From Archivesica marissinica (Eukaryota > Mollusca > Bivalvia > Venerida > Vesicomyidae): a stretch of DNA of 64,000 nucleotides. The position numbers were made by a program, and so were the translations under genes. This document shows positions 1-13,400 of this stretch, piece after piece. A model generated the notes under the pieces. It made no database searches, was not told the DNA's origin, and worked only from the letters and a program-made list of their open reading frames with translations. Where the stretch lies: NCBI GenBank assembly GCA_014843695.1, contig CM026398.1:46520745-46584744 (forward strand), written 5' to 3'. Each line of letters starts with the position of its first letter. The stretch's first letter is position 1.

Positions 1-48
1 ACTGAGTCAGGGGATATGCTGGTAGTTTGTGCACAATACCTCTGCAAG

Positions 49-678
49 GACAAACATCCGCCAAGAGGTATATCCAATCACAGTTGGCCACTGGAAGGTT
101 TCAATGAGCTACTGTTATAGACGTGGGATCAAACGGATGACTGCCAATGACCAGACAATTGAATTCCAACTTGAGTCAAACACCCGTCAAAAGACATATC
201 CAATCACAGTTGGCCACTGGAAGGTTTCAATGAGCTACTGTTATAGAAGCGTGATCAGACGGATGACTGCCAATGACCAGACCATTGAATTCCAGCTTGA
301 GTCAAACACCTGTCAAGAGGCATATCCAATCACAGTTGGCCACTGGCAGGTTTCAATGAGCTACTGTTATAGAAGCGTGATCAGACGGATGACTGCCAAT
401 GACCAGACCATTGAATTCCAGCTTGAGTCAAACACCTGTCAAGAGGCATATCCAATCACAGTTGGCCACTGGAAGGTTTTAATGAGCTACTGTTATAGAA
501 GCGTGATCAGACGGATGACTGCCAATGACCAGACCATTGAATTCCAGCTTGAGTCAAACACCTGTCAAGAGGCATATCCAATCACAGTTGGCCACTGGAA
601 GGTTTCAATGAGCTACTGTTATAGAAGCGTGATCAGACGGATGACTGCCAATGACCAGACTATAGAATTCCAGCTTGA
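49..678. repeat. 126-bp tandem repeat, 5 units
   Basis: Five head-to-tail units of exactly 126 bp start at 49, 175, 301, 427 and 553. The first unit is the most diverged and the middle ones differ by only a few bases. Because 126 is divisible by three, a plus-strand frame stays open from 29 to 712 and would encode a 42-residue repeat with motif YPITVGHWKVSMSYCYR. That frame begins at GTG, and the differences between units change amino acids as readily as not. I do not recognise the protein, so this is annotated as a minisatellite; a repetitive exon remains possible. Confidence 0.9.
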
Positions 679-712
679 GTTAAAATATTTCTACTTTACT
701 TACCTATCATAA

Positions 713-3055
713 CAATGAGCTGTCAGCTGAATATAATATAAATGAGAAGCTAAGAGCAACAACAGAATCAAACCTTGCGTTTGTGAGATAAGTGGTACAA
801 CAATAACAGACATTTGACTATTTCTTTATGTTTCTGCAAGCAGTGCATGTTGTGTTACGTCTACTATGGACAGACCGCAGTGCAGATATTCCATCTTAAT
901 GTTGTTGCAAAAGCTATCCGCATCCTGCTTGCTGCTGGACGTAATAATTACACAAAGTACTTACCTGTATACCTTACCGAGCTGAGAATGGTGGTTACAA
1001 AACCAACCAACGTACCAACATATTCTTGAGGAAGGTTCGTTTTCGTTCGTTACCTGGAGCGTATTCACCCTGCTTTAAGTCTTTGTAGTATTGCAAACGA
1101 GAATGAGACCGAGGATGCTAAGATTTGTAAAAGGGGTGCAACGTATTCACACCAAAATGTTGACATTTTACCAGAGCAATAGCAAACACCATTCGACTTA
1201 GAAGATGCACCTGAAATGTTGATCATCATATCCATTGGTTACATCTCGAGATGTAGCCACGTTATCTTGAAATTGTGAAGAGACGTTCAGTCGAGTTCTT
1301 TGAGAAGAGGTTATGTGAAGACAGCAATGTACTTAGCTTTAGAAGTATGTTGCAAGGATTAAACCATTAACATATACCGATGTCAAACAAAGTGTCACAC
1401 TTCAATCGACGCAGGTGAAGATCAATTCAGGAGATGACTATTGACCGTTGCAAAATAGAGAAATGTTGATATGCGCTATTCAATGACGATTGGACCATTT
1501 GAAAGGTTACCAAGGCAGACCTTACGAGCAATATATAGCAATATGCCCAGCTCACACGGACATATCCAGACAAAAGCCATTCCAACACACCACAAACATT
1601 ACTGATGGAATGAACATTTGATGAGCTGGTATACGACCATAGCGACAAATCTGACCTTAATCGACGAGCTGGTTGTAGTGAAACTGCTTATATAACATAT
1701 AGTCTCGGGTGCACGCAATGTTCCAGATTGCAAATGAGTTTTCAAACATTTTATGAGCAAATGGTCATTGATATCTTATATTTTCGATTTTTTGGGTGCA
1801 CACACATACAAGTACAGTATACACAGTGAAGCAGACGCGAGAATGTTGCTGCTTGCTATATAATATATAATCCATGGACAACTATACTCGCATTATTGTA
1901 CGATGTAATGACACCGATGTATTGTTGTTGCTGTTGTATTATCGTGGCAGTTGGGCTATACCCATTGACGCGTAAATGCATGCTGGTCAATAGGGAGCAT
2001 TAATGAATAGGCAATGACGCATCCCTATGAATGAAAGGACGCCAGTCTTGAGTGCAACTCCTACACTATCTGCAATACATGTCTTAGTACATGTTCACTG
2101 TTTTGGATTGGTAAACGTTGGTCATCATTCAACGTGTAACAAATTAACATACATGCTATTGAGAAGATACCAGTGCTGGGTGACGAGGTACTGGACTCTG
2201 ATGAGATGCAACGTGTAACTAGGTAGTACGTCTTGAAACTATGTGGGAATAAGAAGAAAGAAGGAACGCTGTGCAATGGCACACTTCCTCAACATGTTGT
2301 TATAGTAGGAGCTGCCTGTGTATCCAGCCAGACCTGAACTAGATGTGTTACAGACGTACAGACTCATGAAGACTAACATTAGTCTGATATATTGGCACAA
2401 AACATATCATGTGTACTCTTAACATTTGTCTTGGACATTTGGTATATTTCAAAGTGTAGATTTTGTGAATTTATGTTAAAATCGGCGTTTATAATGGGCC
2501 TTTAACAATGGCATATATATTATCTCGTTTGATGTATGACCATATTTTGGTCATTTTCATAGTTACTCTTTATTTCCTCGATTTCGTTCACTAAATAATG
2601 TAATTTAGTGATGAGACATTTAAGAAAACGGCGAATTTGGACCACTATTGTTCGCGCTTTCAGTTTCGATAGCACACTCGTTTTTATGACGTCAACATGA
2701 CGCCAACGTCAATAACAAATTCAATTACCCAAACAATTATGGAGCAGTGTATTACCTTTCCAACTGTATATAATATGTATGATTTTATATGTTTTATAAA
2801 TATGTATTTCTCGAAATATTTACCCTACTCTGCAATTTATTTGACTATTGAAAATAGCAATAACATATTGTAAAGTACCCAAAACAACTTCATCAAATTG
2901 AGCATGCCAAGAACTTGTTTCATGTCCAGGAGACCATAACCGTTTGGTTACAATTTCGTTTTGTTCTACCTCGGGGAGCACCAACTCCTTAATTAGAGCT
3001 CATTTTGGACAATGCTTTCGGTTCTGATTCGTGTTCATACATGATTTTCTGTAAA
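713..3055. other. Unassigned DNA, no supported gene
   Basis: No frame here is convincing. Short open frames at 1427-1648 (-), 2027-2218 (+) and 2061-2282 (-) overlap one another and match nothing I know. The stretch around 862-1110 may hold a decayed coding fragment and is listed separately. Confidence 0.5.
862..1110 (+). pseudogene. Possible decayed coding fragment
   Basis: One frame reads LLAAGRNNYTKYLPVYLTEL (around 934-995) and hits a stop near 1027. Similar-looking text continues in other frames shortly after (for example RSLPGAYSP near 1045-1075), as expected of a frame-shifted relic. The phrase recalls a repetitive protein family common in invertebrate genomes, but I cannot name it. 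This is a weak call made from memory of a pattern. Confidence 0.2.
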
Positions 3056-3309
3056 CTGTCTATTTAGTTTATACACATTTATTTTAGCTCGATTGCGAAA
3101 CAGGTACTTACAACTTATGTTAATCACTCTCGAGACCTCACTCCTGATGGAATCCATCGCCACGAGGGAGAGCTAAGATGCAACGTGGAATTTAAATGCC
3201 TTACCTAAGGGCACAATCGTAACGGCTCCAGCGGGACACGACCTCCGGACCTTTCGCACCTGAAGCGAACGCGCATCCACTGCGCTATCACGACTTCCAC
3301 TGTCTATTT
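3056..3309 (-). mobile_element. SINE-A copy, full length with target-site duplication
   Basis: tRNA-derived SINE on the minus strand. Its head (right end, about 3230-3300) carries an A-box-like TAGCGCAGTGG and a degenerate B box. The body carries the family blocks ending in a tail near TAAAATAAA. The 11-bp direct repeat ACTGTCTATTT flanks it (3056-3066 and 3299-3309), showing insertion by retrotransposition. Other copies of the family in this window are at 19212, 24387, 25596, 27292 and 44814. Confidence 0.9.
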
Positions 3310-3339
3310 GTATATATCATTGATCTAAACTATGTTTAT

Positions 3340-3425
3340 ACTAAGCCAATTAAATCCCCACATTGCCTATTCTCTCTGTCGATGGATTCCTCCAGGAACC
3401 TCTCAAGACCGATTAAGCTATAATG
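3340..3425 (+). mobile_element. Degenerate SINE-A 3' fragment
   Basis: The block CCCACATTGCCTATTCTCTC followed by a diverged GATGGATTCC...AGGAACC matches the SINE-A body, much more decayed than the neighbouring copy. It lies just right of the full SINE-A copy, in the opposite orientation. Confidence 0.6.
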
Positions 3426-3537
3426 GTGTACATACTTGCTAAGCACTCGAGTTAATAAGAAATGTTCATAACCTATAGCTTTAATGGATTCATGGAATTG
3501 TTCGCAGTAATGTTCCCACTAAATCTAGGTTAGATAT

Positions 3538-3744
3538 GTGGTAGATGTGGACACACATAGATTGGTTAACAGAACAGAACAGTTGACAAATGCAGATCTT
3601 ATTATTGATCGGTTGTGGAAAATATACAGCACAATATATGATGATGGAAACATTAGAATCGGCTATGTAACGGATCTAGTAGATAGCAAGTTGGAATTAT
3701 ATTACAAGAGTCATGCAGCGTCGATCGTGGTTTACACCATTTAA
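3538..3744 (+). other. Short open frame, no known product
   Basis: A 68-codon frame with GTG as its first possible start, motif DLVDSKLELYYKSHAA. The composition looks less random than its surroundings, but I recognise no domain and no clear splice sites. It could be a relic of a retroelement. Confidence 0.15.
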
Positions 3745-3754
3745 TTATACCATA

Positions 3755-3900
3755 CACGCAAACGAAAGTTGAGAATCTGGAATGGATCTCTGTCTGTATC
3801 ATTGAACAATCCTCCAGAATCTAAAATAACAAATTAATTTCTCCAGGAGGTGTCGCTCATGTTGGCAAAGGATAACGACGATAAACAAACGTAAACTCAC
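3755..3900 (+). mobile_element. SINE-B 3' fragment
   Basis: This matches the SINE-B 3' half: the block around CTCTGTCTGTATCATTG, then CCAGGAGG, GTCGCTCAT, and the terminal ACGATAAA and CGTAAA. The tRNA head is missing. It is more diverged than the later copies. Confidence 0.75.
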
Positions 3901-4289
3901 GAGTCAGCTAACAATATGTGCCTGTCTGTTAGCATACTCAGGATTTACAATTGTTTAGAACTTCCTAATATATCGTATTTCAATCTGAATATATTAGTGT
4001 TTTCTTCGAATATAACAAGACCGACAAAGTATCGTGACGGAGAGAGGATTGGCAATCAGAACTGGGTGATCAGTCGTGAATCATGAACATTATTGTATAC
4101 GGGCAGACATAGCATATGGCTACAGTATTTACATAATAACAATATAGACTCTCATTTGACTGCTAGTATATTTGGCTATGCAGTTGGGAAGGGTGGATAG
4201 CATTTAAATACTAGTCAATATTTGCTTGCATTCACTGACATCTGCTGTCAACTTGGGTGGTCAAATCCCGTGTTAGATGCTTGAGCGAT

Positions 4290-4430
4290 TTGGCAACATA
4301 CAATACAATACAACAAGTTTATTGCATAAAACAGTTACACATGTTTATAGTAATTCGACAGTAAAAACACGCCGTGACATGGAACTTTACAAACGAGCAA
4401 TCTTGTAGGTTATTAATATTCAAATGTAAT
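4290..4430 (-). mobile_element. Probable LINE/retroposon 3' end
   Basis: On the minus strand an AATAAA (plus 4317-4322 region) is followed within ~20 bases by a short (TTGTA)n tail (plus 4298-4315). This arrangement is typical of CR1/L2-like LINE 3' ends and matches two other minus-strand LINE ends here (17878 and 41033). The 14-bp satellite begins immediately upstream on that strand, so the rest of the element may have been displaced by it. Confidence 0.45.
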
Positions 4431-7400
4431 GTAAATGCCAATGTATGTTGTATATGGTATGTAATGTAAATGTCAATGTATGTTGTATATGGTATGTTGT
4501 ATATGGCATGTTGTATATGGTATGTTGTATATGATATGTTGTATATGGTATGTAATGTAAATGCCAATGTATGTTGTATATGGTATGTTGTATATGGTAT
4601 GTTGTATATGATATGTAATGTAAATGCCAATGTATGTTGTATATGGTATGTTGTATATGATGTGTTGTATATGGTATGGTAAGTATGTTGTATATGGTAT
4701 GTTGTATATGGTATGTTGTATATGGTATGTTGTATATGGTATGTTGTATATGGTATGAATGTATAGGTATTGTAAATGCCAAGTATGTTGTATATGGTAT
4801 GTTGTATATGGTATGTTGTATATGGTATGTTGTATATGGTATGTTGTATATGGTATGTTGTATATGGTATGTTGTATATGGTATGTTGTATATGTGTATA
4901 GGTATGTTGTATATGGTATGTTGTATATGGTATGTTGTATATGGTATGCTGTATATGGTATGTTGTATATGGTATGTTGTATATGGTATGTTGTATATGG
5001 TATGTAATGTAAATGCCAATGTATGTTGTATATGGTATGTTGTATATGGTATGTTGTATATGGTATGTTGTATATGGTATGTGTTGTATATGGTATGTTG
5101 TATATGGTATGTGTTGTATATGGTATGTTGTATATGGTATGTTGTATATGGTATGTGTTGTATATGGTATGTAATGTAAATGCCAATGTATGTTGTATAT
5201 GGTATGTTGTATATGGTATGTTGTATATGGTATGTAATGTAAATGCCAATGTATGTTGTATATGGTATGTTGTATATGGTATGTTGTATATGGTATGTTG
5301 TATATGGTATGTTGTAAATGGTATGTTGTATATGGTATGTTGTATATGGTATGTTGTATATGGTATGTTGTATATGGTATGTGTTGTATATGGTATGTGT
5401 TGTATATGGTATGTTGTATATGGTATGTTGTATATGGTATGTAATGTAAATGCCAATGTATGTTGTATATGGTATGCTGTATATGGTATGTTGTATATGG
5501 TATGTTGTATATGGTATGTTGTATATGGTATGTAATGTAAATGCCAATGTATGTTGTATATGGTATGTGTTGTATATGGTATGTGTTGTATATGGTATGT
5601 TGTATAGGTATGTTGTATATGGTATGTAATGTAAATGACAATGTATGTTGTATATGGTATGTTGTATATGGTATGCTGTATATGGTATGTTGTATATGGT
5701 ATGTAATGTAAATGCCAATGTATGTTGTATATGGTATGTTGTATATGGTATGTGTTGTATATGGTATGTTGTATAGGTATGTTGTATATGGTATGTAATG
5801 TAAATGCCAATGTATGTTGTATATGGTATGTGTTGTATATGGTATGCTGTATACGGTATGTTGTATATGGTATGTTGTATATGGTATGTGTTGTATATGG
5901 TATGCTGTATATGGTATGTAATGTAAATGCCAATGTATGTTGTATATGGTATGTTGTATATGGTATGTTGTATATGGTATGTAATGTAAATGCCAATGTA
6001 TGTTGTATATGGTATGTTGTATATGGTATGTTGTATATGGTATGTGTTGTATATGGTATGTTGTATATGGTATGTGTTGTATATGGTATGTTGTATATGG
6101 TATGTTGTATATGGTATGTGTTGTATATGGTATGTTGTATATGGTATGTTGTATATGGTATGTAATGTAAATGCCAATGTATGTTGTATATGGTATGTTT
6201 GTATATGGTATGTTGTATATGGTATGTTGTATAGGTATGTTGTATATGGTATGTTGTATATGGTATGTTGTATAGGTATGTTGTATATGGTATGTTGTAT
6301 ATGGTATGTTGTATATGGTATGTTGTATATGGTATGTTGTATATGGTATGTTGTATATGGTATGTTGTATATGGTATGTTGTATATGGTATGTTGTATAT
6401 GGTATGTTGTATATGGTATGTTGTATATGGTATGTTGTATATGGTATGTTGTATATGGTATGTTGTATATGGTATGTTGTATATGGTATGTTGTATATGG
6501 TATGTTGTATATGGTATGTTGTATATGGTATGTTGTATATGGTATGTTGTATATGGTATGTTGTATATGGTATGTTGTATATGGTATGTTGTATATGGTA
6601 TGTTGTATATGGTATGTTGTATAGGTATGGTGTATATGGTATGTTGTATATGGTATGTTGTATATGGTATGTTGTATATGGTATGTTGTATATGGTATGT
6701 GTTGTATATGGTATGTGTTGTATATGGTATGTGTTGTATATGGTATGTTGTATATGGTATGTGTTGTATATGGTATGTGTTGTATATGGTATGTTGTATA
6801 TGGTATGTAATGTAAATGCCAATGTATGTTGTATATGGTATGTTGTATATGGTATGTTGTATATGGTATGCTGTATATGGTATGTTGTATATGGTATGCT
6901 GTATATGGTATGTTGTATATGGTATGTTGTATATGGTATGTTGTATATGGTATGTGTTGTATATGGTATGTGTTATATATGGTATGTGTTGTATATAGTA
7001 TGTGTTGTATATGGTATGTTGTATATGGTATGTTGTATATGGTATGTAATGTAAATGCCAATGTATGTTGTATATGGTATGCTGTATATGGTATGTTGTA
7101 TATGGTATGTTGTATATGGTATGTTGTATATGGTATGTAATGTAAATGCCAATGTATGTTGTATATGGTATGTGTTGTATATGGTATGTGTTGTATATGG
7201 TATGTTGTATAGGTATGTTGTATATGGTATGTACTGTAAATGCCAATGTATGTTGTATATGGTATGCTGTATATGGTATGTTGTATATGGTATGTTCTAT
7301 ATAGTATGTAATGTAAATGCCAATGTATGTTGTATATGGTATGTGTTGTATATGGTATGTTGTATAGGTATGTTGTATATGGTATGTAATGTAAATGCCA

Positions 7401-10400
7401 ATGCATGTTGTATATGGTATGTGTTGTATATTGTATGCTGTATATGGTATGTGTTGTATATGGTATGTGTTGTATATGGTATGTGTTGTATATGGTATGC
7501 TGTATATGGTATGTAATGTAAATGCCAATGTATGTTGTATATGGTATGCTGTATATGGTATGTGTTGTATATGGTATGCTGTATATGGTATGTTGTATAT
7601 GGTATGCTGTATATGGTATGTAATGTAAATGCCAATGTATGTTGTATATGGTATGTTGTATATGGTATGTTGTATATGGTATGTTGTATATGGTATGTTG
7701 TATATGGTATGTAATGTAAATGCCAAGTATGTTGTATATGGTATGTTGTATATAGTATGTTGTATATGGTATGTAATGTAAATGCCAATGTATGTTGTAT
7801 ATGGTATGTGTTGTATATGGTATGTTGTATATGGTATGTGTTGTATATGGTATGTTGTATATGGTATGTGTTGTATATGGTATGTTGTATATGGTATGTT
7901 GTATATGGTATGTGTTGTATATGGTATGTTGTATATGGTATGTTGTATATGGTATGTAATGTAAATGCCAATGTATGTTGTATATGGTATGTGTTGTATA
8001 TGGTATGTGTTGTATATGGTATGTTGTATATGGTATGTTGTATAGGTATGTTGTATATGGTATGTGTTGTATATGGTATGTTGTATAGGTATGTTGTATA
8101 GGTATGTTGTATATGGTATGTGTTGTATATGGTATGTTGTATATGGTATGCTGTATATGGTATGTTGTATATGGTATGTTGTATATGGTATGTTGTATAT
8201 GGTATGTAATGTAAATGCCAATGTATGTTGTATATGGTATGTTGTATATGGTATGTTGTATATGGTATGTTGTATATGGTATGTGTTGTATATGGTATGT
8301 TGTATATGGTATGTTGTATATGTATGTTGTATATGGTATGTTGTATATGGTATGTGTTGTATATGGTATGTAATGTAAATGCAAGTATGTTGTATATGGT
8401 ATGTTGTATATGGTATGTTGTATATGGTATGTAATGTAAATGCCAATGTATGTTGTATATGGTATGTTGTATATGGTATGTTGTATATGGTATGTTGTAT
8501 ATGGTATGTTGTATATGGTATGTTGTATATGGTATGTTGTATATGGTATGTTGTATATGGTATGTTGTATATGGTATGTGTTGTATATGGTATGTGTTGT
8601 ATATGGTATGTTGTATATGGTATGTTGTATATGGTATGTAATGTAAATGCCAATGTATGTTGTATATGGTATGCTGTATATGGTATGTTGTATATGGTAT
8701 GTTGTATATGGTATGTTGTATATGGTATGTAATGTAAATGCCAATGTATGTTGTATATGGTATGTGTTGTATATGGTATGTGTTGTATATGGTATGTTGT
8801 ATAGGTATGTTGTATATGGTATGTAATGTAAATGACAATGTATGTTGTATATGGTATGCTGTATATGGTATGCTGTATATGGTATGTTGTATATAGTATG
8901 TAATGTAAATGCCAATGTATGTTGTATATGGTATGTTGTATATGGTATGTGTTGTATATAGTATGTTGTATAGGTATGTTGTATATGGTATGTAATGTAA
9001 ATGCCAATGTATGTTGTATATGGTATGTGTTGTATATGGTATGCTATATACGGTATGTGTTGTATATGGTATGTGTTGTATATGGTATGTGTTGTATATG
9101 GTATGCTGTATATGGTATGTAATGTAAATGCCAATGTATGTTGTATATGGTATGCTGTATATGGTATGCTGTATATGGTATATAATGTAAATGCCAATGT
9201 ATGTTGTATATGGTATGTTGTATATGGTATGTTGTATATGGTATGTGTTGTATATGGTATGTTGTATATAGTATGTGTTGTATATGGTATGTTGTATATG
9301 GTATGTTGTATATCGTATGTGTTGTATATGGTATGTTGTATATGGTATGTTGTATATGGTATGTAATGTAAATGCCAATGTATGTTGTATATGGTATGTG
9401 TCGTATATGGTATGTTGTATATGGTAGGTTGCATAAGTATGTTGTATATGGTATGTGTTGTATATGGTATGTTGTATAGGTATGTTGTATAGGGTATGTT
9501 GTGTATGGTATGTTGTATATCGTATGCTGTATATGGTATGTTGTATATGGTATGTTGTATATGGTATGTTGTATATGGTATGTTGTATATGGTATGTTGT
9601 ATATGGTATGTTGTATATGGTATGTTGTATATGGTATGTTGTATAGGTATGTTGTATATGGTATGTTGTATATGGTATGTTGTATATGGTATGTTGTATA
9701 TGGTATGTTGTATATGGTATGTTGTATATGGTATGTTGTATATGGTATGTTGTATATGGTATGTTGTATATGGTATGTTGTATATGGTATGTTGTATAGG
9801 TATGTTGTATATGGTATGTTGTATAGGTATGGTGTATATGGTATGTTGTATATGGTATGTTGTATATGGTATGTTGTATATGGTATGTTGTATATGGTAT
9901 TGTTGTATATGGTATGTGTTGTATATGGTATGTGTTGTATATGGTATGTTGTATATGGTATGTGTTGTATATGGTATGTGTTGTATATGGTATGTTGTAT
10001 ATGGTATGTAATGTAAATGCCAATGTATGTTGTATATGGTATGTTGTATATGGTATGTTGTATATGGTATGCTGTATATGGTATGTTGTATATGGTATGC
10101 TGTATATGGTATGTTGTATATGGTATGTTGTATATGGTATGTTGTATATGGTATGTGTTGTATATGGTATGTGTTATATATGGTATGTGTTGTATATAGT
10201 ATGTGTTGTATATGGTATGTTGTATATGGTATGTTGTATATGGTATGTAATGTAAATGCCAATGTATGTTGTATATGGTATGCTGTATATGGTATGTTGT
10301 ATGTGGTATGTTGTATATGGTATGTTGTATATGGTATGTAATGTAAATGCCAATGTATGTTGTATATGGTATGTGTTGTATATGGTATGTGTTGTATATG

Positions 10401-13400
10401 GTATGTTGTATAGGTATGTTGTATATGGTATGTACTGTAAATGCCAATGTATGTTGTATATGGTATGCTGTATATGGTATGTTGTATATGGTATGTTGTA
10501 TATAGTATGTAATGTAAATGCCAATGTATGTTGTATATGGTATGTGTTGTATATGGTATGTTGTATAGGTATGTTGTATATGGTATGTAATGTAAATGCC
10601 AATGCATGTTGTATATGGTATGTGTTGTATATTGTATGCTGTATATGGTATGTGTTGTATATGGTATGTGTTGTATATGGTATGTGTTGTATATGGTATG
10701 CTGTATATGGTATGTAATGTAAATGCCAATGTATGTTGTATATGGTATGCTGTATATGGTATGTGTTGTATATGGTATGCTGTATATGGTATGTTGTATA
10801 TGGTATGCTGTTTATGGTATGTAATGTAAATGCCAATGTATGTTGTATATGGTATGTTGTATATGGTATGTTGTATATGGTATGTGTTGTATATGGTATG
10901 TTGTATATGGTATGTAATGTAAATGCCAAGTATGTTGTATATGGTATGTTGTATATAGTATGTTGTATATGGTATGTAATGTAAATGCCAATGTATGTTG
11001 TATATGGTATGTGTTGTATATGGTATGTTGTATATGGTATGTGGTGTATATGGTATGTTGTATATGGTATGTGTTGTATATGGTATGTTGTATATGGTAT
11101 GTTGTATATGGTATGTGTTGTATATGGTATGTTGTATATGGTATGTTGTATATGGTATGTAATGTAAATGCCAATGTATGTTGTATATGGTATGTGTTGT
11201 ATATGGTATGTGTTGTATATGGTATGTTGTATATGGTATGTTGCATAGGTATGTTGTATATGGTATGTGTTGTATATGGTATGTTGTATAGGTATGTTGT
11301 ATAGGTATGTTGTATATGGTATGTGTTGTATATGGTATGTTGTATATGGTATGCTGTATATGGTATGTTGTATATGGTATGTTGTATATGGTATGTTGTA
11401 TATGGTATGTTGTATATGGTATGTTGTATATGGTATGTTGTATATGGTATGTTGTATATGGTATGTTGTATATGGTATGTTGTATATGGTATGTTGTATA
11501 TGGTATGTTGTATATGGTATGTTGTATATGGTATGTTGTATATGGTATGTTGTATATGGTATGTTGTATATGGTATGTTGTATATGGTATGTAATGTAAA
11601 TGCCAATGTATGTTGTATATGGTATGTTGTATATGGTATGTTGTATATGGTATGTTGTATATGGTATGTTGTATATGGTATGTTGTATATGGTATGTTGT
11701 ATATGGTATGTTGTATATGGTATGTTGTATATGGTATGTGTTGTATATGGTATTGTTGTATATGGTATGTTGTATATGGTATGTTGTATATGGTATGTTG
11801 TATATGGTATGTAATGTAAATGCCAATGTATGTTGTATATGGTATGTTGTATATGGTATGTTGTATATGGTATGTTGTATATGGTATGTTGTATATGGTA
11901 TGTTGTATATGGTATGTTGTATATGGTATGTTGTATATGGTATGTTGTATATGGTATGTTGTATATGGTATGTTGTAAATGGTATGTTGTATATGGTATG
12001 TTGTATATGGTATGTGTATATGGTATGTTGTATATGGTATGTAATGTAAATGCAATGTATGTTGTATATGGTATGTTGTATATGGTATGTGTTGTATAGG
12101 TATGTTGTATAGGTATGTTGTATATGGTATGTTGTAAATGGTATTTGTATATGGTATGTGTTGTATATGGTATGTGTTGTATATGGTATGTGTATATGGT
12201 ATGTTGTAATGATGTATGTTGTATATGGTATGTTGTATATGGTATGTGTTGTATATGGTATGTGTATATGGTATGCTGTATATGGATATTGTAAATGCAA
12301 TGTATGTTGTATATGGTATGTTGTATATGGTATGTTGTATATGGTATGTGTTGTATATGGTATGTTGTATATGGTATGTAATGTAAATGCCAATGTATGT
12401 TGTATATGGTATGTTGTATATAGTATGTTGTATATGGTATGTAATGTAAATGCCAATGTATGTTGTATATGGTATGTGTTGTATATGGTATGTTGTATAT
12501 GGTATGTTGTATATGGTATGTTGTATATGGTATGTGTTGTATATGGTATGTTGTATATGGTATGTTGTATATCGTATGTGTTGTATATGGTATGTTGTAT
12601 ATGGTATGTTGTATATGGTATGTAATGTAAATGCCAATTATGTTGTATATGGTATGTTGTATATGGTATGTTGTATATGGTATGTTGCATAGTATGTTGT
12701 ATATGGTATGTTGTATATGGTATGTTGTATAAGTATGTTGTATAGGTATGTTGTATATGGTATGTTGTATATGGTATGTTGTATATGGTATGTTGTATAT
12801 GGTATGTTGTATATGGTATGTTGTATATGGTATGTTGTATATGGTATGCTGTATATGGTATGTTGTATATGGTATGTTGTATATGGTATGTTGTATAGGT
12901 ATGTTGTATATGGTATGTTGTATATGGTATGTTGTATATGGTATGTTGTATATGGTATGTTGTATATGGTATGTTGTATATGGTATGTTGTATATGGTAT
13001 GTTTATATGGTATGTTGTATATGGTATGTTGTATAGGTATGTTGTATAGGTATGTGGTATATGGTATGTTGTATAGGTATGGTGTATATGGTATGTTGTA
13101 TATGGTATGTTGTATATGTATGTTGTATATGGTATGTTGTATATGGTATGTTGTATATGGTATGTGTTGTATATGGTATGTTGTATATGGTATGTTGTAT
13201 ATGGTATGTGTTGTATATGGTATGTGTGTATGGTATGTTGTATATGGTATGTAATGTAAATGCCAATGTATGTTGTATATGGTATGTTGTATATGGTATG
13301 TTGTATATGGTATGCTGTATATGGTATGTTGTATATGGTATGCTGTATATGGTATGTGTTGTATATGGTATGTGTTATATATGGTATGTGTTGTATATAG

